A DNA stretch of 64,000 bases, from the NCBI GenBank assembly GCA_037189985.1, contig JBBCJX010000006.1:124001-188000 (forward strand). The letters run 5' to 3'. Source of the DNA: UBA2031 sp037189985. Lineage in GTDB: Bacteria; Pseudomonadota; Gammaproteobacteria; Pseudomonadales; Moraxellaceae. The notes below the pieces were generated by a model, which had not been told where the DNA came from, did not search any database, and worked only from the letters and a program-made list of their open reading frames with translations. Positions 24,807 to 33,835 of this stretch are shown here, one piece after another; within the stretch, counting starts at the first letter, position 1, and every line of letters starts with the position of its first letter. Made by a program: the position numbers and the translations under genes.

Positions 24807-26633
24807 ATGGCCAGTAGCGCCGAGACCCTCCGGCAGCGACTCCCCGCCCAGGACCTGACCCGTCTCAGCCTGGTCGGCCACCAGCCCCGCAAGCTCCGGG
24901 ACTGGGTTGCGGCATTGCCCATGATCAATGTCGGTGAAACCTCCCGCCAGGTATTCCAGACCCTGCAGGAAATCTGCCGCCTGCATACCGACCCGGCCTC
25001 CCGCTTCGAGCTTCTGGAAATCCTGCGTCCCACCGTGCACAACCTGGCCAATGCCTTGGCCAAGCACTACCTCAATCAGTCCGTCATGCTGCCTGACCGC
25101 GCCACCAAGGTCGCCACACTGGCGCAGGCCATGCAGAGCCATCTGGCGAATGGCTACAAGCTGGTCGTCATTGCCGCACTGGAACGCCAGGAAAGCAGCC
25201 ACAAGCGTGACGTCGAACTGGTCAAACTCCTGGCCCAGTCCATACACCGTTCCATCACCGAGCTGACCGGCAACCTGCTGCGCTCGACCCAGCTTTATCT
25301 CAATACGCCCTCACGGCTCTGGCTGGAACTGCACACGCTTTACCTGCTGGCAGCCGAGCAGCAACTGGCACGTGATGTGCGCGTGGTGGATGCCGTATCG
25401 AACAGGCATACCGAGAAATCCTCGATCGAAGAGGCCTACAAACGAGCTCTCCTGCTGGCCACCTGCAAGCCCAACAAGCTCCGCCAGAGTGAGATTGCAC
25501 AGGTCTACCAGATGAGTGAGCTCTGGGCACCACTGGTAACGCTCAAGGAGTTCAGCACCACGGCCGAGCTTTTCGTCTTCGACCTGGCCAAGGACGCACC
25601 GCCCACCTATCGGGCACTCGCGCAGGCTGCCGATGCCGCCCATGTGCGCGCAATCGACCCGGTTGCCTTGGTAGAGCGCCTTGGCGAAGTGCAGCAACAG
25701 TCTCAACCTGGCAGCCCCCGTGCTGTTGGCGAAGCCGCTCTCAGTACCGGCCTGCTCAGCCATCTGGCTTTGGCTTGGGGAGAGCTCAGCGAACGCACTT
25801 TTTCCCGTGTCGCCCACGACGGTACGCTTGAGGCATGCCTCGGGCTGACAGCCACCCACTATTTCATGGCTGGCGGCCAGGACTTTGACACGATGATGAT
25901 GGGCGAGCAGGCCCGCTTCATGATCGCCGATGCTGACAACCCCTTTCTGAAAGCCAGGCCCATCACCATCAACCGCCCCGATGAGCGTACGGGCAAGGAT
26001 GTATGGTCGCTGGCTTTCGGCAGTGCGGATGCCGAAGCCAAGGAGCGCGAGTTCAACCTGCAGTTCCAGAAGCCAGAAGCCACTGCTGCACGCTATGACA
26101 CCCACAGTTGCCAGATCGTGAACATCAGCCCGGGAGGCTATTGCATCGAATGGTCAGGCGAAGTGCCGGCCAGCGTCCGGGCAGGCGAAATCCTGGGCCT
26201 GAACGAAGAGGGTGAGCCTGGCTGGAGCATCGGTGTCATCCGCTGGGTCAAGCAACTGCCCGGGCATGGGGCCCAACTGGGCATAGAGGTCCTCGCCCCC
26301 AAGGCCAAGCCCTGCGGCGCACGCGTCATCAAGAAGACCGGCGATGCCAGCGAATACATGCGCACCCTGCTGCTGCCGGAACTGAAAGCCATCGGTCGCT
26401 CGGCCACCCTGATCACGCCAGCGCTGACCTTCCGTTCCGGCTACAAAGTTGTCCTCAACATGGACGGAGAGGAAATCAAGGCCCAGTTGACCAAGCAGGT
26501 CAGTGCCACTCCCAGCTTCTGCCAGTTCGAATTCCAGTTGATGCGCCGCCCGACCGAGAACGAGCAGGTCGCCGGCAATGTAGCCTCGCCCAATGAAGAC
26601 GAGGACTTCGACTCGATCTGGGCCAGCCTCTGA
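24807..26633 (+). CDS. PilZ-like domain protein upstream of fimX
   Basis: This 608-residue protein is mostly helical over its first 400 residues and ends in a beta-rich region that looks like a PilZ domain: NISPGGYC (residues 439-446) fits the D/N-x-S-x-x-G motif of c-di-GMP receptors. The RxxxR motif that normally precedes it by some 20-30 residues is not visible, so binding is doubtful. A second C-terminal beta segment follows (about 530-600). In Pseudomonas a similar large protein is encoded just before fimX, and this spacing is kept here (198 bases to the fimX start). By context it may act with FimX in type IV pilus control; this is inference. A good GGGAACC ribosome-binding site precedes the ATG. 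Confidence 0.75.
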   Translation: MASSAETLRQRLPAQDLTRLSLVGHQPRKLRDWVAALPMINVGETSRQVFQTLQEICRLHTDPASRFELLEILRPTVHNLANALAKHYLNQSVMLPDRATKVATLAQAMQSHLANGYKLVVIAALERQESSHKRDVELVKLLAQSIHRSITELTGNLLRSTQLYLNTPSRLWLELHTLYLLAAEQQLARDVRVVDAVSNRHTEKSSIEEAYKRALLLATCKPNKLRQSEIAQVYQMSELWAPLVTLKEFSTTAELFVFDLAKDAPPTYRALAQAADAAHVRAIDPVALVERLGEVQQQSQPGSPRAVGEAALSTGLLSHLALAWGELSERTFSRVAHDGTLEACLGLTATHYFMAGGQDFDTMMMGEQARFMIADADNPFLKARPITINRPDERTGKDVWSLAFGSADAEAKEREFNLQFQKPEATAARYDTHSCQIVNISPGGYCIEWSGEVPASVRAGEILGLNEEGEPGWSIGVIRWVKQLPGHGAQLGIEVLAPKAKPCGARVIKKTGDASEYMRTLLLPELKAIGRSATLITPALTFRSGYKVVLNMDGEEIKAQLTKQVSATPSFCQFEFQLMRRPTENEQVAGNVASPNEDEDFDSIWASL

Positions 26634-26831
26634 GCCACCACTACTGAAGACGAAAGCTTTTCAGCCCCTGCAACGCCGCATCACCCGGCGCTTCAACAGA
26701 TGGCCCGGAACCAGCACCTGACAGCAGCGGCGCCAGCGGGAGCCGTGGTGCTATTGCAAAAACCTCCCGGGGCGAGACAATAAGCCCCCTCCCGCCCCAC
26801 CCGACGAATGAACGCAGGAACCTGTTCGCGC

Positions 26832-28907
26832 ATGGCACCCAAAAACGAAACTGTCCGCCTGCTCGTGCTCCACGAGTCCCAGGACAATGCCGAGCAGATC
26901 GTCAATGCGCTCAAGAACTCCGGCATCGCCACCCGTCCCGAGTTGATCGCCAACGAAGATGAACTGCTGGATGCGTTGAAAGACGGCGTGTGGGACATAA
27001 TGCTCGCGGGAGAGCTGACCAACGGCATTCCCTACGACAATGCTCTTGCGCAGATACGCAAGCAGGACAAGGACATCCCGGTCATCGTACTGCTGGAAAA
27101 ATTCGACGGCGAAGTGATCGAAGAGGCCCTGCAGGCCGGTGCGGTCGATACCGTCGTTTTCGATGCCCACAAGCATCTGGTTTATGCCATCAAGCGCGAG
27201 CTTGCCAACCTCCAGCACCGCCGGGCACGGCGCAAGGCCGAAGCGGCACTTTCCGAGTCCGAAAAGCGCTGCGAACTGCTGCTGGACAATTCCCGCGATG
27301 CCATCGCTTACGTGCACGATGGCATGCACATTTATGCCAACACTGCCTATGTCGAGCTTTTCGGACACGAAAGCGCAGACGACATGGAAGGCATGCCCAT
27401 CGTTGATCTGGTGGCCAAGGAAGACCTTGGCAACTTCAAGGACTACCTGCGCGCCTACAGCAAGGGCGAAAGCATTTCGCAGGACCTGCGCTTTCACGGC
27501 CTCAAAGCCGACAACAGCAAGATCGATGCAATGATGCAGCTTTCGGCTGCCAGCTACGACGGCGAGCCCTGCACGCAGATCATCATCCGTCGTGATGACG
27601 GGGCCGGTAATGCCGCCGCCCTGGCTGAAAAACTCAAGGAAGCCACCAGCATCGACCAGCAGACGGGCCTGCCCAACCGGCAGCGCTTTGAGGAAAGTCT
27701 GGCCGAGGCCGTACACAAGGCACGCAAGGACAAGTCGCGCCACGCACTGTTCTACATCGGCATCGACAACATTCCCCAGATCAACGTTGCTGCAGGTCTG
27801 GCGGGAACGGATGCCGTGATCAAGGCACTTGCCGCCACACTGGGCAAGCACTTCAAGGATGCACAACTGGCACGCTTCAGTGATTCTGCTTTCACCGCCC
27901 TGGTCCCTGGACTCGACCCTGAAAAAGCAAAAAGTGAAGCGGACACCATCTGTAAGCAGGTGCATAACCAGTTGATTGATGTCGGCAGTGGCAAGACCCA
28001 GCAAACCAGCCTCAGCATCGGTCTCGCCATGGTCGGTGAAACAGCGCCTGACCCAGCCGAAATGCTGTCTCGCGCCATCGGTGCCTCGGAGAACATCAAG
28101 CTTGCCGGAGGCAACGGCGTCCAGATGTTCAATGCGGCCGAACAGGCTGACAGTTCCGACTCTGCACTGCTGGAACTGCTGGTGGACGCCATCGAGAACA
28201 GCAAGTTCAAGCTGCTCTACCAGCCGCTCGTTGATGTGGAAGGTGGTGGTGGTGAGTTCTATGAAGTCTTTGTGCGACTGCCTCTGGCCGACGGCAAGAT
28301 GATGACGCCCGACGACTTCATGCCGGTGGCACACAAGCACCAACTTGGCGCCAAGGTGGATCGCTGGGTGATGCTGAATGCGGCCAAGCAGTTGAAAGAG
28401 CACACCAAGAAGTCCCCCAATACCCGCATGCTGCTCAACCTCACAGCTGAATCACTGCAGGACAACACACTGGCAGCCTGGATAGGCAAGCTCTCCAAGG
28501 CAATCGATCCCAACGGCAAGCCACTGGTCCTGCAGTTCTCCGAAAACGACGTGGTGACCTACCTCAAGGCAGCAAAGGCGCAGACGGAGGCACTGACCCA
28601 GTCCGGTTGTCCGGTCTCCATCAGCCATTTCGGCACGTCACTGAATCCGCTGAACACGCTCAAGCATGTCACTGTTTCCCATATCAAGCTGGACCGCTCC
28701 TTCACTCAGGATCTCAGCAACGAAGACAATATGGGGGCCATGAAAAAACTGACGGGCGAACTGCTTGGCCAGGAAAAGAAAGTGATCGTGTCTTTCGTGG
28801 AAAACGCGCAGACACTCTCCAAGCTCTGGACACTCGGTGTGCAATACCTGCAGGGTTATTATCTGCAGCCTCCAAGCGACAACATGCATTACGAAGCACA
28901 AGGTTAA
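26832..28907 (+). CDS. fimX: FimX-like REC-PAS-GGDEF-EAL protein, degenerate
   Basis: This 691-residue protein (start at MAPKNETVRLLVLHESQ, with AGGA upstream) has the domain order REC (about 1-125), PAS (about 145-260), GGDEF (about 275-425) and EAL (about 440-690). All signature motifs are degenerate: the REC acceptor Asp is missing (DIMLAGEL), GGDEF reads SDSAF at 350-354, EAL reads EVF at 478-480, and the catalytic DDFGTG reads SHFGTS at 598-603. Pseudomonas FimX is likewise a c-di-GMP receptor, not an enzyme; it sits at a cell pole and promotes type IV pilus assembly and twitching. Length, motif pattern and the serB neighbourhood support this identity. Pilus genes themselves are not in the window. 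Confidence 0.88.
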   Translation: MAPKNETVRLLVLHESQDNAEQIVNALKNSGIATRPELIANEDELLDALKDGVWDIMLAGELTNGIPYDNALAQIRKQDKDIPVIVLLEKFDGEVIEEALQAGAVDTVVFDAHKHLVYAIKRELANLQHRRARRKAEAALSESEKRCELLLDNSRDAIAYVHDGMHIYANTAYVELFGHESADDMEGMPIVDLVAKEDLGNFKDYLRAYSKGESISQDLRFHGLKADNSKIDAMMQLSAASYDGEPCTQIIIRRDDGAGNAAALAEKLKEATSIDQQTGLPNRQRFEESLAEAVHKARKDKSRHALFYIGIDNIPQINVAAGLAGTDAVIKALAATLGKHFKDAQLARFSDSAFTALVPGLDPEKAKSEADTICKQVHNQLIDVGSGKTQQTSLSIGLAMVGETAPDPAEMLSRAIGASENIKLAGGNGVQMFNAAEQADSSDSALLELLVDAIENSKFKLLYQPLVDVEGGGGEFYEVFVRLPLADGKMMTPDDFMPVAHKHQLGAKVDRWVMLNAAKQLKEHTKKSPNTRMLLNLTAESLQDNTLAAWIGKLSKAIDPNGKPLVLQFSENDVVTYLKAAKAQTEALTQSGCPVSISHFGTSLNPLNTLKHVTVSHIKLDRSFTQDLSNEDNMGAMKKLTGELLGQEKKVIVSFVENAQTLSKLWTLGVQYLQGYYLQPPSDNMHYEAQG

Positions 28908-28918
28908 AAACCCCGATC

Positions 28919-28950
28919 ATAAAAAAACCGGCAGATGCCGGTTTTTTTAT
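28919..28950. terminator. bidirectional terminator between fimX and serB
   Basis: A 14-bp perfect stem with a 4-base loop, A-rich on the left and T-rich on the right (ACCGGC-AGAT-GCCGGT core), lies between the convergent fimX and serB genes and can serve both. Confidence 0.92.
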
Positions 28951-28962
28951 GACCCACTCAAG

Positions 28963-30195
28963 TCAACGCGACTGCTCCAGATCACGGTCACGCACCCCCA
29001 GCAAATAGAGAATCCCGTCCAGGCCCAGCGTGGAAATGGCCTGCTTGGCATTCTGCTTGACCAGAGGCTTGGCACGAAAGGCAATACCCAAGCCCGCAAT
29101 CCCGAGCATGGGAAGATCGTTGGCACCGTCGCCCACGGCAATCACCTGCTCCAGGTTCACTCCCTCCTTTTCAGCAAGGGTACGCAAGAGGTCTGCCTTG
29201 CGCTGGCCATCAACAACCTGGCCGATCACGTTACCGGTTACCCGGCCATTCTCGATCTCCAGTTCATTGGCATACATGTAATCGATGCCCAGCTTCTGCT
29301 GGAGATAATTGCCAAAATAATTGAAGCCACCGGACAGTATTGCCGTCTTGTAGCCCAGCGCCTTGAGCGTACGAATCAGTTGCTCGGCCCCTTCCGTCAG
29401 CTTGAGGCTGGCGGCAATACTGGAGAGCACGGATTCATCCAGCCCCTTGAGCAGGGCCACACGCGCCGTGAAGCTTGCCGTGAAATCGAGCTCGCCATTC
29501 ATGGCCCGTTCCGTGATGGCAGCCACCTGTTCGCCGACGCCGGCTGCCTTGGCCAGTTCATCGATGACTTCGTGCTCGATCAGGGTCGAGTCCATGTCAA
29601 AGCAGACCAGACGACGGTTGCGGCGGAAAGCATTGTCCTGCTGAAAAGCAATGTCGAGATTGAGCTCGTTCGCCAGGCGCAGGAACTCCGCACGCATGCC
29701 CTGGATGTCGCGCGGCTCGCCACGTACGGAAAACTCCACACATGCCTTGCGCGCCACCGCCTCAGCCTGGCTCTCATTGCCCAGAGGCACACGGCCGGAA
29801 AGGCGTTGCAGGCCATCAATATTCAAGCCGTTGTCTGCCACCAGGGCAGAGACTGCCGCGATGTGTTCTGCCGTGACCTTGCGTGCCAGCAGGGTCACGA
29901 TGTAACGCGCCTTGCCCTGGCCTGCCACCCAGTGCTGGTAACTCTCGGCGGAGATGGGCGTAAAACGGGCATTGAGGCCCAGTGCATGCGCCGCAAACAG
30001 CACGGCCTTCATCAGCAGTGCGGATTCCTGCTCGGAAGGGGTCTCGATCAGCATCCCCAGCGAAAGATGATCGTGTATGACGGCCTGGCTGATATCCAGG
30101 ATGTTGACGGCGTGGTCCGCCAGGATTCGTGTAAGACGTGCACTGATCCCGGGGCGATCCGGGCCGGCAACCGTGATGAGGATGATTTCGCGCAT
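28963..30195 (-). CDS. serB: phosphoserine phosphatase with N-terminal ACT domains
   Basis: This 410-residue protein makes serine from phosphoserine. Two ACT-like regions (about residues 1-80 and 95-170) precede the HAD phosphatase (about 195-400). The nucleophile motif FDMDSTLIEHE has its aspartates at 200 and 202; ILSGGFNYF and GDGANDLPM are the other HAD motifs. This long form with ACT domains is typical of Pseudomonas and may mean feedback control by serine. It is divergent from the smp-like gene, as serB is in E. coli. Confidence 0.96.
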   Translation of the reverse strand: MREIILITVAGPDRPGISARLTRILADHAVNILDISQAVIHDHLSLGMLIETPSEQESALLMKAVLFAAHALGLNARFTPISAESYQHWVAGQGKARYIVTLLARKVTAEHIAAVSALVADNGLNIDGLQRLSGRVPLGNESQAEAVARKACVEFSVRGEPRDIQGMRAEFLRLANELNLDIAFQQDNAFRRNRRLVCFDMDSTLIEHEVIDELAKAAGVGEQVAAITERAMNGELDFTASFTARVALLKGLDESVLSSIAASLKLTEGAEQLIRTLKALGYKTAILSGGFNYFGNYLQQKLGIDYMYANELEIENGRVTGNVIGQVVDGQRKADLLRTLAEKEGVNLEQVIAVGDGANDLPMLGIAGLGIAFRAKPLVKQNAKQAISTLGLDGILYLLGVRDRDLEQSR

Positions 30196-30223
30196 GCTGC
30201 AAGGGTTCCTGAATATGTCACGG

Positions 30224-30229
30224 ATTGTA
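30224..30229 (-). promoter_or_regulatory. candidate -10 element for serB
   Basis: TACAAT on the minus strand, 29 bases before the serB ATG. No good -35 is visible at the right distance. Confidence 0.28.
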
Positions 30230-30276
30230 GCTCAAGGGCTCCTTCAACGGTCATAGGCCGCGTCGTCACTGCCCGC

Positions 30277-30282
30277 TATAAT
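30277..30282 (+). promoter_or_regulatory. consensus -10 element for the smp-like gene
   Basis: TATAAT, a perfect -10 match, 27 bases before the ATG at 30309. The -35 region is poor, so an activator may be needed. Confidence 0.45.
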
Positions 30283-30308
30283 CGCGCGAATTTCACGGGA
30301 GCGGCACG

Positions 30309-31442
30309 ATGGCAAACAAGGGGACAGGACGTTGGGCAGCACTGCTGGCGGCCAGCTTCGTGGCACATGTTGCCCTGTCGGTGAACAGTACCGACACCGC
30401 CCTGTGGAACGAACAAGGGCGTGAAGGCTCCCTGCTGGTCCAGCAGCTTGCCGATGCCGCGGCACCCTTGTCGCTATCCCGTGACATGGTCAGCCTCAGC
30501 GTGCTGGCCAGCCATTACGAGCATCACGCCAGCATCGCCAGCGTACGCATCTACAACAGCCGTCAGGAGCTGATTGCCGAAACCGCCAGCAGCAGCGAGA
30601 CCGGCAGGCTCTTCAGCGCCAGCATACGGATGCAGCAACAGGAGCTGGGACAGGTACAGCTTCGTCTTACACAGCTTTCCCGGGGTGATCTGGTTCGCCT
30701 GAGCATGGGGAATATCGGCCTTTCTGCCCTGCTGCATGCCGTGATTTTTCTGGCTGGCCTTTTCCTCGTACCTACTGCACGCGACGCACAACAAACCACG
30801 CCACGTCATGAGGAAACTCCAGCCCGGACTGATGTCACACCAGTGCCAGAGGCAGAGACTGAAGAAAATCAGGCTGTCACACTGCTGCACATCGCCCTGG
30901 ATGATGCCAACGGCCTGCTGACCCGCGTCAATCCTGGGATGGCGGACGAGTTGCTTTCGCTCTTCGACCAGTTCATTGATCGCGCCGCCCGTCTTTACGG
31001 CGGCGAAGTGACAACACCATTCAGTCCTGAAGGTGTACTGGTCCGCTTTGAACAAGAGGATGTTGCCGAGCGTGAACTTCATGCCATCACGGCCGCTGCA
31101 CTGTTCCTGCAACTGGTAGAGGACTCGGCAGAGGAACGCCGCCTGCATGGACGACTCTGCCTGGTTGGCAAGGCAGGCATACTGCACAGTGAGGCTGACC
31201 ACGAAGACCTCGGGGCCATCACGGCCACACTGGCGCGGCTGGCCCCCTCCGGCAGAATCCTCGGCAACCTGCCCTACAGCTCACTCAGCTCACAATGTCG
31301 CCTGGGGCCGGGCTACCGGCTCGCCATCACGGAAGACGATGCATTGCAGGTGGCACTGGTCGAGGGACTGGCCAGTGAATATGAACAGCTCATCCATAAC
31401 CAGAGCCAGCAGATTCTCGGCATTGCCGAAGAGCACGACTGA
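30309..31442 (+). CDS. Smp/YtjB (AhpA)-type membrane protein with cyclase-like C-terminus
   Basis: This 377-residue protein has an N-terminal membrane helix (about residues 9-25), a periplasmic part (about 26-132) and a second helix (about 136-154). A Pro/Glu-rich linker and a cytoplasmic domain of about 190 residues follow. The first half fits the Smp/YtjB family, whose gene is divergent from serB in E. coli and Pseudomonas. The C-terminal domain (VTLLHIALDD, then LYGGEVTTPFSPEGVLVRF and an alanine-rich helix) has the feel of a degenerate class III nucleotide cyclase fold, but catalytic Asp and Lys/Arg residues could not be assigned. The function is unknown. Confidence 0.7.
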   Translation: MANKGTGRWAALLAASFVAHVALSVNSTDTALWNEQGREGSLLVQQLADAAAPLSLSRDMVSLSVLASHYEHHASIASVRIYNSRQELIAETASSSETGRLFSASIRMQQQELGQVQLRLTQLSRGDLVRLSMGNIGLSALLHAVIFLAGLFLVPTARDAQQTTPRHEETPARTDVTPVPEAETEENQAVTLLHIALDDANGLLTRVNPGMADELLSLFDQFIDRAARLYGGEVTTPFSPEGVLVRFEQEDVAERELHAITAAALFLQLVEDSAEERRLHGRLCLVGKAGILHSEADHEDLGAITATLARLAPSGRILGNLPYSSLSSQCRLGPGYRLAITEDDALQVALVEGLASEYEQLIHNQSQQILGIAEEHD

Positions 31443-31447
31443 CAGCA

Positions 31448-31480
31448 TGTAAAAGGCCGGCATTCAGCCGGCCTTTTACA
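31448..31480. terminator. bidirectional terminator between smp-like gene and parC
   Basis: A 14-bp perfect inverted repeat (TGTAAAAGGCCGGC and its complement) with a 5-base loop, with A and T tracts on the two sides, lies between convergent genes. Confidence 0.9.
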
Positions 31481-31495
31481 TGGCAGAGAAAGTGG

Positions 31496-33736
31496 TTACT
31501 CCCCCAGCCTCATGCCATCCACTTTCTGGAAGCCGCGTGGCAGCTTGGCACCGCGACGCCCACGCTCACCCCGATACATTTCGAGATCACCCCAGCGCAA
31601 AGTGACATGACGACTACCTGCAAGCACCGTCAACTTCTGGCCTTCGGAAAGCGTCAGCACCTGCAGCACAGATTCATTTTCATCCGCCGCCACATTCATG
31701 AGCTTGTTGCCCTTGCCTTTGGCGAGTTGAGGCAAATCCTTCACGGGGAAAACCAGCAGACGACCTTCCGTACTCAGGACAGCCAACACATCGTTTTCCG
31801 GTGATTGCAGGAGAGCAGGAGCAAGCACAAGAGCGCCTTCCGGTACATTGAGGATGGCCTTGCCATTCTTGTTGCCGGCCTCAAGATCACCCAGTGTCGC
31901 TACAAAGCCGTAACCGGCACTGCTGGAAAGCACGACGTGCTGTGCACCTTCTCCCATCAGCAAGCCACGGAATACAGCGCCTGGTGGCGGATTGAGGCGA
32001 CCTGTCAGCGGCTCGCCCTGCCCGCGCGCCGAAGGCAGACTGCTGGCCAGCAAGGAATAACTTCGGCCGGTGGAGTCGAGGAAATGTGCCAGCTGATTAC
32101 TGCGACCTTCCGCCTTGGCAAAGAAGGCATCGCCAGCTTTGTAGGAAAGGCTGGCGGCATCCACTTCATGGCCTTTCGCCTGGCGCACCCAGCCTTTCTC
32201 GGACAGCACGACGGTCACCGGTTCGCTGGGAGCCAGTTCCGTTTCCGACAGGGCCTGGGCTTCCTTACGCATCACGATGGGTGAACGGCGCTCGTCGCCG
32301 TATTTCTCCATGTCTTCCGTGAATTCACGTATCAGCAGCTTTTTCATTTCCTCATAGGAGCCCAGGATTTTCTCCAGGCCCTTGCGCTCGGCTGCCAGTT
32401 CGTCCTGTTCGCCACGAATCTTCATTTCCTCAAGCTTGGCGAGATGACGCAGCTTGAGTTCCAGAATGGCTTCAGCCTGCACATCGGAAATCCCGAAGCG
32501 CTCCATCAGGACAGGCTTGGGCTTGTCTTCCTCACGGATGATGCGGATGACTTCATCGATATTGAGGAACGCGATCAGCAAGCCGTCGAGGATGTGCAAG
32601 CGATCCGTGACCTTGTCGAGACGATGCTGCAAGCGGCGACGTACCGTGAGATGACGGAACTCCAGCCATTCGGTGAGAAAATCCATCAACGGCTTGACCT
32701 GGGGCCGGCCATCAAGACCGATCACGTTCATGTTGACGCGATAGGTCGTCTCCAGGTCCGTGGTGGCAAACAGGTGGTTCATCAACTGCTCGACATCCAC
32801 ACGGTTGGAGCGCGGCACGATGACAAGACGTGTCGGATTTTCGTGATCGGATTCGTCACGCAGGTCCGCCACCAGCGGCAGTTTCTTGGCCTGCATCTGG
32901 TCTGCAATCTGGGTCAGCACCTTGGCACCGGAAACCTGGTGCGGCAATGCCGTCACCACGATGTCGCCGTCCTCGATTTCATAGATGGCACGCATGCGCA
33001 GGCTGCCACGCCCCGTGTCGTACATGTTGATGAGTTCGTTGCGTGGCGTGATGATTTCTGCCCGTGTCGGAAAGTCCGGCCCCGGAACGATTTCACACAA
33101 CTCATCCAGGGAAATGCCCGGATCCTGCAAAAGCGCTATGCAGGCCCTGGCCACTTCCTTCAGGTTGTGGGGCGGGACATCCGTTGCCATGCCCACGGCA
33201 ATGCCCGTGGTGCCGTTGAGCAAAAGATTGGGCAAGCGTGCCGGCAGGACCTTGGGCTCTTCCAGCGTGCCATCGAAATTGGGCTGCCATTCCACCGTGC
33301 CCTGGTCCAGCTCGGCCAGCAGGACTTCGGCATAAGGAGAGAGGCGTGACTCGGTATAGCGCATGGCCGCAAAGGACTTGGGATCATCAGGCGAGCCCCA
33401 GTTGCCTTGCCCGTCCACCAGCGGATAGCGGTAACTGAAAGGCTGTGCCATCAGCACCATGGCTTCGTAACAGGCCGAGTCGCCGTGCGGATGGAACTTG
33501 CCCAAAACGTCACCGACAGTACGCGCTGACTTCTTGTATTTCGCCGTGTTCTTGAGCCCCAGCTCGCTCATGGCATAGACAATGCGACGCTGCACCGGCT
33601 TGAGGCCATCGCCGATATGCGGCAATGCGCGATCCATGATCACGTACATCGAGTAATTGAGATAGGCCTGCTCGGTGAAGGCCGACATCTGTCGACGTTC
33701 GCTGTCGTCGAAATCCAGGTTCAGGGAATCAGTCAT
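31496..33736 (-). CDS. parC: topoisomerase IV subunit A
   Basis: This 746-residue ParC decatenates daughter chromosomes together with ParE. The catalytic tyrosine is Tyr127 in AAMRYTES. The quinolone-resistance region reads HPHGDSACYEAM, with Ser87 and Glu91, the drug-sensitive residues equivalent to E. coli Ser80 and Glu84. The C-terminal beta-pinwheel (residues about 490-740) is present. The gene follows parE after a 99-base spacer filled by a paired palindromic repeat; its ribosome-binding site GGTGGAG adjoins that repeat. Confidence 0.97.
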   Translation of the reverse strand: MTDSLNLDFDDSERRQMSAFTEQAYLNYSMYVIMDRALPHIGDGLKPVQRRIVYAMSELGLKNTAKYKKSARTVGDVLGKFHPHGDSACYEAMVLMAQPFSYRYPLVDGQGNWGSPDDPKSFAAMRYTESRLSPYAEVLLAELDQGTVEWQPNFDGTLEEPKVLPARLPNLLLNGTTGIAVGMATDVPPHNLKEVARACIALLQDPGISLDELCEIVPGPDFPTRAEIITPRNELINMYDTGRGSLRMRAIYEIEDGDIVVTALPHQVSGAKVLTQIADQMQAKKLPLVADLRDESDHENPTRLVIVPRSNRVDVEQLMNHLFATTDLETTYRVNMNVIGLDGRPQVKPLMDFLTEWLEFRHLTVRRRLQHRLDKVTDRLHILDGLLIAFLNIDEVIRIIREEDKPKPVLMERFGISDVQAEAILELKLRHLAKLEEMKIRGEQDELAAERKGLEKILGSYEEMKKLLIREFTEDMEKYGDERRSPIVMRKEAQALSETELAPSEPVTVVLSEKGWVRQAKGHEVDAASLSYKAGDAFFAKAEGRSNQLAHFLDSTGRSYSLLASSLPSARGQGEPLTGRLNPPPGAVFRGLLMGEGAQHVVLSSSAGYGFVATLGDLEAGNKNGKAILNVPEGALVLAPALLQSPENDVLAVLSTEGRLLVFPVKDLPQLAKGKGNKLMNVAADENESVLQVLTLSEGQKLTVLAGSRHVTLRWGDLEMYRGERGRRGAKLPRGFQKVDGMRLGE

Positions 33737-33747
33737 TTTTCTCCACC

Positions 33748-33828
33748 GTCATTCCCGCAAAAGCGGGAATCTAGTGTCTTTACGATTGTTCAAAAAAGTC
33801 TCTGGATTCCCGCCTTCGCGGGAATGAC
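33748..33828. repeat. paired palindromic repeat (MITE/REP-like) between parE and parC
   Basis: Two 27-base palindromic units, 33748-33774 and 33802-33828, face each other as inverted copies (24 of 27 positions identical after reversal). Each unit has the core GTCATTCCCGC plus GCGGGAATC. The spacer 33775-33801 is AT-rich. Such GTCATTCCCGC repeats are widespread non-coding elements in proteobacteria and often act as transposed units. The element fills almost the whole parE-parC gap and ends beside the parC ribosome-binding site. Confidence 0.85.
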
Positions 33829-33835
33829 AGCAAAC

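Noticed and set aside
26751..28403. 550-codon minus-strand frame opposite fimX
   Set aside because: It is antisense to a gene with clear domains; the translation is low-complexity His/Gln/Val-rich.
28837..30384. 515-codon plus-strand frame opposite serB
   Set aside because: It crosses the terminator and the divergent promoter region and has no similarity.
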